The notes under the pieces are model-generated. The model was not told the origin of the DNA and ran no database searches. It saw nothing but the letters and a program-made list of their open reading frames with translations. Positions 33,301 to 44,339 of a stretch of 64,000 bases of DNA are shown one piece after another; the stretch's first letter is position 1; each line of letters starts with the position of its first letter. The DNA comes from Angiostrongylus vasorum (Eukaryota > Nematoda > Chromadorea > Rhabditida > Metastrongylidae): the NCBI GenBank assembly GCA_018806985.1, contig JADANN010000127.1:34736-98735 (forward strand). The letters run 5' to 3'. A program made the translations under genes and the position numbers.

Positions 33301-34215
33301 TTTCATGTCGGTGCGTAAACGACGAAGAATGTCAAAGCTGGTATTGATCCATATCCTTTTAATCGTAAACGTTCGATTCGGGTTGTTAGTTGTTCGAATG
33401 AATCGATATTCATGGTCAAGCTCACGTTGACGAGAACTCCGATACCGCCGGTTACTCTACTGTCGCATGTTTCGAGAAACGGTTCTTCTCTGGTGTCGTA
33501 CATGGTGTCGAATGGGTGAAGTCGTTTCGTCTTGGCCAAGCCGATGACGTCTTACCTTATCTTTCTTGCTTGCATGATCCACTCTTCTATCAAGGACTCA
33601 GATGCAAGTGTGTATGTTTATTGCAAGTGCAGATCGTCATCTTAGTTTTTTGCTACTTAGGCAGCTTAAAATGGCCCTAAGATTTTAGTAGCCTTTGCGT
33701 ACTCGTACTACTCAACGGTGCCGAATCAAAGGCTCTTCCAGCGTCAGCGGAATGGGGGCCCGTTTCTTCTAATCTGTTTATCATTTTATTACTTCCGTAT
33801 AGCCCGCTGAGTTCTGAACGTGGGGGATGGGTGTCTTCACGGGCAGCTTGCCAGTTTCTCCCAGAGTGGACATGGAGCTTATTCTTGGAGGTGACCCCAA
33901 CCGCCTCCCATACACTTTCTTGTCACTTGATTGTAGGCTTTTGGCCGATTTGACTTGTAGAATACAATCCAAGTAGAACGTATCCCCACACATGCCTGAG
34001 CACGCTTTGTAAACACGGAAAGTATGTGCCGAATCGAAGCAGCAGAAACATGGGAGTCCATCCCCTGGATCCATCTAAGTCTCAGGAAAGCAGAGGTCGC
34101 TTTTGTTCTGCAATTAACCTCCTGCCTGCCGCCTGAGGACGAGCCAAGTAGCCTGGCGACTAAACGGTTTGATATCCCTCATATGAGGAAGATCCGTATA
34201 CAATCTACTCACTAG
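30335..34215 (-). mobile_element. Near full-length but broken RTE retrotransposon
   Basis: Domains run 5' to 3' on the minus strand. The 5' region (34,215-33,781) has SSMSTLGETGKLPVK. The AP endonuclease (about 33,700-32,850) has VTGGIGVLVNVSL, FFVVYAPT and GDF at the GDFN motif, followed by a deletion. A linker with the LELIRQRG.AQAAG region and SIRKSPPK comes next. The RT (32,520-31,430) has TAPGPDRIRAEHLKNLPP, SPICLLSVVYKLFTRVSLN, CEQAGFRKGLSSVDHIH, FIDLKKAFD and FADD at 31,619-31,657, in a shifted frame. The C-terminus has LPAFACASETWSLCKQDEK and GGHVIRMNDNRW, GRPPTRW, HWATLARD. The 3' UTR matches 59,190-59,455. Frameshifts and nested PLE sequence make it dead. Without the nest it is about 3.6 kb, near the usual RTE size. 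Confidence 0.93.
30957..31197 (-). mobile_element. PLE terminal fragment nested in the RTE
   Basis: The RTE frame stops at ERSVERTML and resumes at MLGVFRVTQ; the 241 bp between is PLE 3' end. TAGCATC occurs at both borders (30,950-30,956 and 31,198-31,204), giving a target duplication of at least 7 bp. On the minus strand the insert contains GTTTGGTTATGGAGGCGTTTGG and a hammerhead-like motif near 31,015-31,060. In that motif GAAAC has become GATCC. It ends CACCTCGTGTTTGCTGAAC. It is the same subfamily as 9,345 and 56,363. Confidence 0.85.
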
Positions 34216-35189
34216 ACGGACATAATCTTTCCGACGGCCATTTTATTTATGGATTGAACATATTTTACTAACACTTTTTGCGACCCCCCTTTTTGACTAA
34301 ATTACGCGTTGGTCACTAAGTTTTGCTACTTTAAAAAATATGTTTATTTGACTATAACTGAAGTGTTTCAATTATTGAGCTTACACGAAATTGATGAATT
34401 AGCTTTTTTCGGCTAACGCTTCATCGTCTTCGTCTTCGTCAGAGCTGATTAACCGAGTCGATATTCCAGAGTTGTTCGTCTTCAAGATGTCCGATTGAAG
34501 TTGTAAGGGAATTTCGCCTTAAAAGCATAAACATCGATATTACACAGTTTTACATGGTCAGCTAGTATTCCGTCGTACTTTTTAGAAAAAACCTACGAAT
34601 AAATAAGTTTACTTTAAACTCAATTTTCCATCGAAGCGGGCGGAAAAGCTTTTTGACGAGTTGAAGAGACAGCACTACTTCCGATGTATTTGTTAGTGAT
34701 TGGGAATGAACCGGTGTGAAACTCACGACTCTACAAAACTGCTTAGACGAGAGAGTCGTCCACGTGTTCGACTGAATATTTGGATAGCTGTTTCAGAAAA
34801 CTGCTGGTCCAAATCATATAGGCTTTTACGAAAAAATCTTCGAGGTGGTCCTTATTTTTCAGATTTTTCTTATTTTCCTCACTTCTTGATGTCGTACTCT
34901 GTTTCTGTTAATGCGGTGAGCTCAAAAAAACGACTTGACAAAAGTTGGACATTTAATGGAGCTCACGGAATGTTTTTAAAATGCATTTTCTCGGTTTCAT
35001 TTATGTGTCATTAGTTAAACGCGAAAATTGTTAACAAAAAATTTTCAATAAGGCTTTATTTAGCTGGTTTTCTTACAAACAGTTTGCAAAAGAAACGAAT
35101 GAGAGATGCTCTTTTCTGGAAGTACAACATTCGCATAGATTGCTCTCTTTATTGTTTCTTTTGATTTTATTTTTTTGTCGGGAACATTT
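34216..35189. other. Unassigned, with one hammerhead-like relic
   Basis: Minus strand at about 34,405-34,450: TCAGCT, CTGACGA, hairpin, GAAGCGTT, AGCCGA. Helix I still pairs at five of six positions, but A15 of the core is changed. The rest is AT-rich with weak frames only. Confidence 0.45.
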
Positions 35190-35194
35190 TGCTT

Positions 35195-35665
35195 GTAGCT
35201 GCTCAATCGCGCTTCTCTTAATCTATCGAAGCGAGTCGAGTGTACCTGTTCTACTTTCCTTCCAGCCTTAACGTATGCGTTAGAAACCTGGTTGGTGCGT
35301 AAGTGAGGAGGAAAGCTCACTAATCGTTATTGAACCCACAATGGAAGGGCGGTGCTAGGAGCATTCCGTGCCTACAAGAAGGGGAGAGGTCCGAAGTTCC
35401 AACCTGCGTCAAAGGGTAAAAATCAAAGATGACGTTCTATAAGCGAAACTTTCGATGATGGACACGTAGTGCGTTTGAACGACGACCGTTGTACAAGAAC
35501 CGTTAGTGGCTGTATTCCCTCGGGCTGTCAAATGTACCGGCCGAATGGCCGGGAGTTCTTAACGAACAGCCTGTAAGAAAGACATGATGCTGCGCGAACC
35601 ACAGAACGAGCAGAACCCATTGGAGTACTCTTGCACGCGAGAGGAAAATCGAAAATTCCCTGATT
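35195..35665 (+). mobile_element. RTE C-terminal fragment
   Basis: Plus-strand frames give LPALTYALETW, a VVRLNDDRCTRTVSG stretch matching the R.NDNRWT region, and LHARGKSKI near the end. Frames are heavily broken. It starts in the region before the YASETW motif and lacks a 3' UTR. Confidence 0.8.
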
Positions 35666-36404
35666 TGACTTTGCTTTCTCTCTCACTAATTTCAATTGTA
35701 TTCTTTTTCTTCTAATCTAGGCATCTTTAACGATTAGGTGATCTTTTTTGACGTTGAGTCTACACAACTCAAGAGTTTCTTCATGTCTATGTCGGCTGGC
35801 CATTAGACGGAATCACAATTCGGTACAGATCACAAACAAAATGCGCCAAGCCCTCTTACTTCCTTACAGAAAGGATTGTGCCACATTATTGAAATCTGGT
35901 CCATATGTCCATATGATGATGTTGCCATATTACTGGCCTCGATGACATGGTATCTCAAGAGTTGTTGATGAAGAAGTAGAAGGCTGACGTTATGTGCAGC
36001 AGCAAGCAAATGTGAAACCCCGCAGCCTCCACGATGAAAACGCAGCCAAATTGGTTCAGAATCTGTTTTTTTCCTGTATGACAAGTCTTAAAATTGATAC
36101 GGACTGTGAGCATTTCTGCTGAGCACCCATACCTTACTCCATCACTTTTCTTTGCAAGAAGTTCTGGTGCTAAGGAAGGTTTTGCCAAATTCAGATTCTT
36201 CAATTCAATCCTGTTTTTCTCTATGATGTCGCGTATTGCCATCACTTAACCGATCCTTTCGACGTGAAACTTTCTCTTCATTCTTAATGCTGTTCGACAT
36301 CATGCAAAGATATCTATGGCTGAATGTGCAATGTGAGATAGGTATAGGAATTAATCACAAATGAGGAATTAACCGTCGTGACATATCCATATCGAATAAT
36401 CTAA
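35666..36404. other. Unassigned
   Basis: Weak minus-strand frames (36,245-35,955, with NLAKPSLAPELLAK) have no recognised domain. No repeat was identified. Confidence 0.35.
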
Positions 36405-37195
36405 AGCTCGTTTACGCATTATGTGAGTAGGTCCACAATTCTGCAATACTAAGAAAATCTTCTAGACTTTTTATCACTAGCTCTGTTCGAACAATCGTTG
36501 ATGGAAAAACGCTCAGTGCGAATGAGTGATCAGTCACTGAGTGGAGTTGTTCCACTTCTACATGCAGTGAACTAACATCAAAACTGTGATTATTTAAATA
36601 CCACTCGGTGTAGCAAATACAAAATGCCAAATAAATCAATTTCTTGATTGCTGCTACTCTTCAGGTGTGACAGACAATGAGTTTCCATATCTCTGCCTTA
36701 AACGAAGCGATTTATCGTTGCCACAATAAGAATGACTTCAATTCGGTAGTTGAGAGGAGTAGATTCTGATACAGCAACGTTCACGACAATGTTTAGCTCA
36801 ACGGTCTTCAAAAACGTTCTGTCAACATCCCTCAAGCAGAACCTCAAAGGAAAAGTGGTATACGAAAGGAAAAACCTTTGCGGGTTTATCAATTCCTTAC
36901 AAGATTACTTAGAAGCCACCGTGCATTCGATTTTTTCAACCATCTCAGAGATGACTGAATGTTGCACAGTGATTTGCGCTGGCATACGAATTTTACATGT
37001 CGGTGTTGCTAATATTCCAAACAATTCTGGTAGCAATTATGAGAGCGCGGACCGGTAGAAAGCTTGATGAGCCCTGTCGTGTCCTGGTGGTGGTTATTAT
37101 TACAGTGCCGAAGGGCTAAATGACGGTCCGTTTCAAAACTATCGTTTTGCTATTCGCATATGTTTGCTAACAAAAATACCGACTGCTGCAGGGTG
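36405..37195 (+). repeat. H repeat, arm 2
   Basis: Inverted mate of 28,130-28,917, about 7.5 kb away. Plus-strand frame 36,750-37,058 has VLSTSLKQNLKGKVVYERK, SEMTECCTVICAGIRILHVG and NNSGSNYESAD, largely conserved with arm 1. The minus strand has LRDVDRTFLKTVELNIVVNV and SESTPLNYRIEV. Both directions stay open, which can happen by chance in short blocks. No family is recognised. Confidence 0.75.
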
Positions 37196-37363
37196 GACTA
37201 TTGGTTGAGAAACAATTTCTTCAGCAGCAACCGACCTGTATAAGAGAGCGTAGACGGATGTGTTCGGCTCATTCGAGATGCTCAGCTGAGGGCGATCCGG
37301 TTCAATGGGAGAGGAAGATGCTGCATGAGAAGAAGAACAGCTGTGTGCCATCGACAAGGATCG

Positions 37364-37403
37364 TCGGCTCTGATGAAGACGAAGACGTCGAAACGTTAGC
37401 CGA
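37364..37403 (+). ncRNA. Hammerhead-ribozyme-like motif with perfect helix I
   Basis: Helix I: TCGGCT (37,364-37,369) pairs fully with AGCCGA (37,398-37,403). The core is CTGATGA (37,370-37,376) and one extra A. Helix II is GACG/CGTC around AAGA. GAAAC (37,390-37,394) and GTT (37,395-37,397) as the cleavage triplet follow. Helix III is the palindrome ACGT, implying a dimeric fold. No PLE protein remnant is adjacent upstream, so its host element is unknown. A PLE tail lies 500 bp downstream. The extra A and the GTT rather than GTC triplet may lower activity. Confidence 0.6.
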
Positions 37404-37855
37404 ATAAACATCTTGTACCAATCTTGTGTAAGCTCAGAAATACAAACAAATGTATAGTCAGTTTTTGTTTGGAAACCCTTTTTAATTTTTTTGTTATTAT
37501 ATTGTATAACGCTTTCTCTAAGTGTCATCTCCTCTCGTGGATCCATCTTGTAGCCGGTCGAAAATTTCTTCTTATCGTGGAAATATGTGTTCGCCCTAAT
37601 GAAAAAGCTCTTATCACAAAAAATATATACTAGCAAAAAATAAATTCTGAATTCTGGGAGTTTCAAAAAGAGGCACAGAGAAGTGCACACGTTTCCCATT
37701 GTTCTCCATGATACTAGCGGTGTTAACTGTATCGCCGAAAAAACAGTATCAAGGCATGATTATTCCTGCTGCACCTCGTCACCACAAGTCCCAAAAGATT
37801 TGTTTATTTGTTCTTGTGGACTGATCTTATTGAGCTGATAGAGGTTGGTATTGTT
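37404..37855. other. Unassigned; antisense open frame
   Basis: A minus-strand frame of 186 codons (37,699-37,139) covers this stretch and runs antisense through the hammerhead-like motif into the H repeat. Because it spans unrelated repeats it is most likely a chance frame. Nothing else is recognised. Confidence 0.4.
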
Positions 37856-37859
37856 GACC

Positions 37860-38045
37860 CACTCGTAACAGCACCTCTCTTTGGCGGGTGAAATCGCCGA
37901 ATCGTCCGCCATCGACCAACAACACCAGCAACAACGACAACGAAAGCCTATACCAACCTCGCATCAGCTCAACAAGATCAGTTTATAAGATCGTATAAAT
38001 AAACATAACAGCCATTTATGCCAAGGTTTATAGTACTTCGGTCTT
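37860..38045 (+). mobile_element. PLE 3' tail (B subfamily), solo
   Basis: It matches 47,395-47,545 and, inverted, 44,340-44,460: GAAATCGCCGAA, CCATCGACCAACAACACCA, ACAACGACAACGAA, CTATACCAACCTCGCATCAG, TTTATAAGATC. It ends ATTTATGCCAAGGTTTATAG. The hammerhead part has decayed. No coding part is left. Confidence 0.8.
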
Positions 38046-41000
38046 TTTTGTGGTCATAGAATATTTATGCATCTTGCCATAAAGATTACGTTTATTAAAG
38101 TGGGATGAGCCAAACGATGTCTTCGGAAATATAACCGGCACTTTCAATGTCTAGCCCTGAATGCGAAGCTCTGATCCTGAAATCTGTCACATCTTCGAGA
38201 TCAGGAGAATATTCGTAGATAGCGAAACATACATGGGCCGTTCTTGTAATGAGAAAAACGGACGACAGGAGGACGAAAAAGAACTGTAGGAGTGGACTCG
38301 ACGAGACGCAAACGTCGCCTGAGACGACCACCTACACGTTGGGCGGACATGCTCGTAAACAAAATTAATCAGCTGGAAACCACAGGTGTCGTTGTTTTGC
38401 AAATCACGGTATGAGACTCGCACGTGCTACCATGCTCGAACAGGACCACCACCATGGATTACGACTGCGGAGATAGGGAACGCATGGCACATGTGCTGGG
38501 CTCCGCATAGCTGGTGAAGACGGAACATCGCAGAATCCAAGTGGAGTATCCCAAGATAAAACCGTATGATTTGTCTGAGTTGAGCTGATTACTCAACATT
38601 AAGAATCTCACATGAGCGGGCTTGGTCGAGTCAGACACTGATATCCAACAAAGTCTTCATTCTGTTCGTTCATCAGTTACACCACTTTTCTTTTCGTTTT
38701 TTATCGAGAGAACCGAGTTGGAATGCTAGGGTAGTAAACATTGAAGGGTCAAAGATGTTGACACTCGCGGTCCTCCTATGAGCTTTCGGAATAGCTTCTT
38801 TGTTGTTCAGCTGCGAAAGCAAGTTATTTTGATAACTACTCTCACACTAACATACCAAACGTATACAGCTGAAGCTTTTCTTTGGAAACGCTGGTTCCAT
38901 TGAGCTTGGTTGGATCGTCGAAGCGGATGCAGTTTTTGATAGACGTATTTATCGTCGAGTCCATCACACGTTGGTTCCTCAACATAAAAAACGTCAAGAT
39001 CGTTCAGTATCTTTTTTCTGCCTGGTTGAATGGCATAATTCACCACCTTTTAAGTCTTTTCTCTTCACACTGATAATGAAAAGGCTACAAGAAGTTGCTG
39101 TTTCTCTTTTGTCTAACTGCAAACTTCATGAAGGATCTTTATGTATTGGCTGAGAATCTCTTGATTTGCTAGTGTATTTGCAACATCTCTATTCTCAAAG
39201 TATCAAAACCATTCCCGATGAAAGGGATACCTCCATCGCCACGTTGGATTTCCCGGAATGTAAACATATTTCATATATACTGAACTTTAATGCAAATCGA
39301 ACTTCCTTGTAATGTTATCCTTCTTCCCATATTTTGTCATCCTCGGCAAGAGTGATTCGATCAGCCGTTTCGGACGGCAGTCGATACATTGGACCGTTGT
39401 TATCGGCTCTCTGTTGTTACACAACAGTAAAATCTTATCGGTTTTTCACTGCCTGTCTATATTACCTTCTGGGAAGACGAGTACAGTTTGTTGGCGACTG
39501 ATAGTACGTTTCGTAGGTTATAAAGTTTAATTTTTGTTACACTCGGTTGCTGTGCAATTCTTCATGGCGACAGAAAAGTGTATCGGAATCCGTTATGGAA
39601 GCTAGTAAGCCCAAATACCCTCATATAAACTCTTTCGTCGTTGTTTTGAATATAGCAGTTTTTCAACCTCAATGTCTGAAAGTGGTTATCGTGACCTTAG
39701 ATATTCATTACTGGCTATCACATGTCATGCAAAACAAACACTTTCTCCATTTGTTCCGTTGTATTGAAATCGTTATACTGGCAGGTGGCCCGGCTCAACT
39801 GTATATTCTACTGCAACTTGGGAATCACGAACTTAATCCTTGTTGAGTGCTGTTCGTACTTGGTTCCACGATGTAGACCTTCTCTAACATTGGTCGTAAT
39901 CAGGCATTTTTCAACATTGTCTCTAGATCTTTATTGGTCTCGATCCAACCCCGAAGCTGTTCCAGTTTGCACGTATTACTGAAACAACGACAATTTTTGG
40001 TACCAATTTCTTTATTTTTTCTTTGGTAATGGCGAAAAAAGGTAGTCACTACTAGATCATCATTTGCTCCGACTGCTTTTTGTCCACGAATTTTAATTTA
40101 AAATGTTTTTCAAAAGCTCTGTAAGGACGTTAATTCCAGGAATAGTATGTCATTGATAGCGAATGTAAAACAGAGAAGTTTGCTAGAGGCTATTGGAAAT
40201 AGGATAAAAAACTGTCCTTATGGGTTCTTCAGAGCTACGCCGAAATTTGAGACGAAGACTTACTACTGTAAGAAAAAAACACCTTGCCCCCGTTCAAAAA
40301 CGAGTACATAGGACTTCAGGACTCTTCCATCACCGACATCGATCGCATCTTTACAAGCAAAGTGTTCTCCATTTTTCTGTGGCGGACCCCGTTCGGGTGA
40401 AGAAATAACTAGATTTCAAGGTAGGTTTTAATGTCCAACAGTCAAGCTAAGCGAAACAGTTTTCCTGACTGATATACCTGTTAAAAACAAAATCCCTTCA
40501 TCTGAAAAGTCTGTAAAGTATGCAAAAAAAATGCTTGTGGCACTTGTAACTCTATGTGAGTTCCAATACGGATGTTTACTCATCCATTAGGTAGGTGTGG
40601 GAGGCGAATTCCGAACTCCGAGCTCGAAGCAGTTCGAACGAGACGTCGGCGATTTCCCTCGCATCTTCGTTGCTACTAAGCCGCGGCACACCGCATGCGC
40701 ACAAATGGCCACTGTCGACGGTTTTTATCTATAGCAAACAAATTTCCTACCTTATTTTTGTGGAAACACAACTCTAAGTTACAAATGATGCTTTCAAGTG
40801 TTCTCTGGAATTATCTGAATGGACAACATCTAACGGAAGATTTGCAGCTAATTTAGACTTAAACATATTCAGATATTATGAATGCTTCTGTCGGAAGAGT
40901 AGATGAAATCGTTTCTACTTTAGCTCTACGGCCACCGTTTAAATTTGGTGGTAATGTTTCCATCCGACAACCTATCACGATTTTCATGAGAACTCTGCAT

Positions 41001-42679
41001 GTCACCATCCTCCCTCATCCTTCAATGAAATTCTGCAAGGTTCTCGTTATGAATCATCATTCAGTCGTCATATTATCAAAAAACATTTTATAGCTGTATC
41101 AAATGTGAGAGGCTAATGAAAATGATCAGACCTTAAAGAATATAATTTATGTAGTTAAGAGACATGTAACTAGAGAATGTTTTCACAGAAATTTGTGCTC
41201 GTTTTTTCAGTCGCTCCCTTCTTTGAAAGATTTCTTCTCGGACTTGCACTTGTAAATGCTACTCTTCTCCAGTGTGAATTTCTTCAACAGAGTAAAGTCA
41301 GGATTTCACGTTGCTTCAATAGAAATGACATGGCTGGAACCAAATCTAGACCCTGGCACTAAGGAATTGGTCAATTGCTTCAATTGCTCAACAAGTGATC
41401 GCAGTCACCTACTTTGTTCACATTCAACATATGACATGCATCTTACCTGATCAGCTGATTCTTATGTGCTTCCTGACATCAGAAATTATAAGAAGTGTAG
41501 TTGCGAACAATTTCGCTTAGCATTCAACGAGTTAGGGATTCCAAAATACCTTGGAAAACGCACAAGACCGCAAAAACGTATACCATCTTAACATCACTGA
41601 CGAAAAAGTGCTGCGTTCCAAAATAGTTGTTGCCACGTGAAACACCTGATGAAAAAAAATTTGTTCTCGAGTGGCACTACAGGACTTGTCCAGATTCTTG
41701 AGAGCCGAAAATGAGTACTTTTGTACAAACATCGAAACTTCTGCCTTTCTGATTTCTCTGCTAGCGGCCGTCCCCACAATGGAGTGATGTGGACTGATAT
41801 CACTAGGCCAAGACAATGAGTAGAGGTGTTATGTTAGTACAAGCATTCCCAGTTTTAAATAACAGATCTTAAACCTTTATCAGCGTGAATGTACCTGACT
41901 TTTTCATAGTCACTGAAAGGCCGTCATAATGTGGTCGTTTCGAGACAAAGATTTTTAAAATAAGCCTTTATATTTACGACAAAAAGATCTTTTAGGTCTA
42001 GATGGAAGAAAAAGGTAAAAATTCCTACGAAAATATGTTTAGCTTAATTATTCGATTTTTAAGTCGCCGTAACCGGCATTGCTTTGCCTGTGGCCACGGC
42101 AACGTTTCCATGGTTAACATCTTCGCTGATTTTGCAACGACTCCGTAGGGAGCTAACCCCGTCGATTGAAAACATTTTTCAAATGAACTCTTTGAGCTTC
42201 CGACGAATTTTTTTCTTGAGTTCATTGATGTTTTTGAACGACAAGACTGTGGCGTTGCTTCTCAGATGCAACATTCGCGATTATTTTGGAACAACTCAAT
42301 GTTCAGACCAGTTATCAAACACTAAATGGCCAGGTCGGTTTTAACTCTTTGCATCAGTTTGAGAATGAACACATATGGCGCATAAATGCATTTAGAGGAG
42401 CTTTCTTGTCCCCAATATTCTTGCGAAAACTGCATTGTCTTAGAATTACGGAAATGACCTAGCTACGAGGAAAAAATTTCAAAACCATTTGGATTCTGCA
42501 ATCTTTTTGTGTGTCTTTTATGAAGCGTCTTAAGAGCATTGCCGTTGCGAATTATCATAATTGTTGTTGTTATTGGTTACTAGTATTAGTTCAGAACATC
42601 CTTATTGAGTGCGAGTAACATTTTTAGTGATTTCGTCCAATACTTTAAAGCCCTTACTCCACCTAAAGGGTCCTAGCAA
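38046..42679. other. Largest stretch without recognised repeats
   Basis: This 4.6 kb is the best candidate for low-copy host DNA, but no gene could be assembled from it. Frames of 60-99 codons occur (for example 39,547-39,846; 41,177-41,362 with a hydrophobic start FVLVFSVAPFFERFLLGLA; 41,816-41,532 minus). Their splice phases could not be linked and no domain is recognised. Small exons may be present that I could not see. Confidence 0.35.
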
Positions 42680-43280
42680 GGATCCCATATCTCTGTGCGC
42701 GAGAAATTGTCACCAGACTTGTTTGGGGCTGGGTCACCCAGTCCAGTCCACAACAGCTGGTAACCCCTGTAACCCCTACAACGAAGATCTGGAATCGCCC
42801 TATCACGACCATCCCAGGGCCTCAGGGAGAGAAATCTAGGAAGGGCGACAAAGTAATGGGAAAACATTCGAATCACATAAAATTCCGAAGCCCTGCAACA
42901 GTAAATGCGATGCCAGGAAGTGAATGCCGGAAATTCTGGAGTCCGCACAATATGTGATGTATGTCGGATCGTATAAAAAAAGTCGTTGGTGATAGTCATG
43001 CTAACTGTGCGGGTTAATACTTACATCTGTAGCCGTCGTCTTATTATTCCCTAGGTAAAATCACGCAAATAAGTAGAAAAAACCAATTTAGATTTAATTC
43101 AACATTTTCAGTAGAGCTTTCGACAAAGTGAATTCCGTAGAAGATGTCAAAATAGAAGCAGTAGATGAGGAAGATGGAGTGCTCTGAGCAAAATCATAAA
43201 TACACTAAAAGGCTCAAATTTCGCCATGTTCAGTTCTCTCATGTATAAGTAAGATATTCTTGTCCACACATATTTAGCAG
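42680..43280 (+). mobile_element. F-type repeat, copy F3 (diverged)
   Basis: It shares with F1 and F2 the words GAATCGCCCTATCACGACCATCCCAGG, GATGTATGTCGGATCGTAT and GACAAAGTGAATT, and the 3' GCTCAAATTTCG.CATGTTCA. The tRNA-like head is not clear. Older than F1 and F2. Confidence 0.55.
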
Positions 43281-44335
43281 ATAAATTATTCCTGCTTCTA
43301 GTAAGCAATATTAAGACATTCAATCACGTGCAGTTCCACTTCTTACGAGAAAATAGTGATGAACTAGAAGAGCAAAAACTGCTGATAAGTAGTTCCAATC
43401 TTTCTTAAAATGAAAATCCGTTCTCTAAAAATCCTTTGTACCGTACAAAATATTAGTTATTTTAAAACTATTGGCACTGAAATGAATTGGATGCTTAACA
43501 CAGTAGCAAATCCCAGCAATTTCATGACAGTCAATGGTCTCAAGAGTTTAAGAAAAAGAAAAACACGTGAAGAACAATGGCAGAACCAGTAGAACGAGTG
43601 ATTTCTCGCAGCAGGTAGGGTGGATGTGTTTTCCCCACGGTTCGTCATCCTTCATTCAACTTGCCATCGCATCGCTAGAAAGTCGTACAACACGCATCAA
43701 AGATGGGATCACATACAGAGTAGTCAAATGGATCACAGCCAAGTAGATGGGCAAAAATAAAGGACGGTGAAGTATGATTAAAACACAAGTCCTTGGTGTT
43801 TCTTATTTTCATCCATAAGAAAGTACTTAATCCTGTTATGATGAAAGCATTGGAAAATACCTAGTCAGCTGTTCCCCAATGAGAAAGTTGAGCATGTCGT
43901 AACGTCACAAGAAGATCGAGTGTTTTTTCATTCTTATTTTTTTCACTACTTTTTTGTACTGTCGATACAGAAAACATTGTTGTGAAATTAGCACACATGA
44001 AAGTTGGAGTGTATACCTTTGAAAATTTTTTGCTAACGCCATGACAGAAATGAAGGACGCGGAAAGGCGAAGAATGGTGAATAACGGGAAGTGAGAAATA
44101 TGGAAGAAGAGGGTATGTGGGACACAGTGCTTCTTACCACCATCCAAACAGCGTTATACAACAGGTATGCAACACACATGTCTTCATACAGTCGCTAAGT
44201 TTTTAAGGCATTTCCATAACGGTAAAGGATGAAGTGTCCAGCGTCGATCAATGCCTCTATGCATTATGCATAAGATTTCATCAAAGATCCTAGAAAAGTG
44301 CCTTCTTCGGTTGCTCAGCTAGCTTGTGAAGTAAC
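43281..44335. other. Unassigned
   Basis: AT-rich, with short frames on both strands and no recognised repeat or domain. Confidence 0.35.
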
Positions 44336-44339
44336 CTAA

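Noticed and set aside
37139..37699. 186-codon minus-strand frame
   Set aside because: It runs antisense through the hammerhead-like motif and into the H repeat, so it crosses unrelated repeat units. No domain.
38095..42344. Several 60-99 codon frames with hydrophobic stretches
   Set aside because: No phased splice chain, no repeats and no recognised motif. They are not listed as genes.
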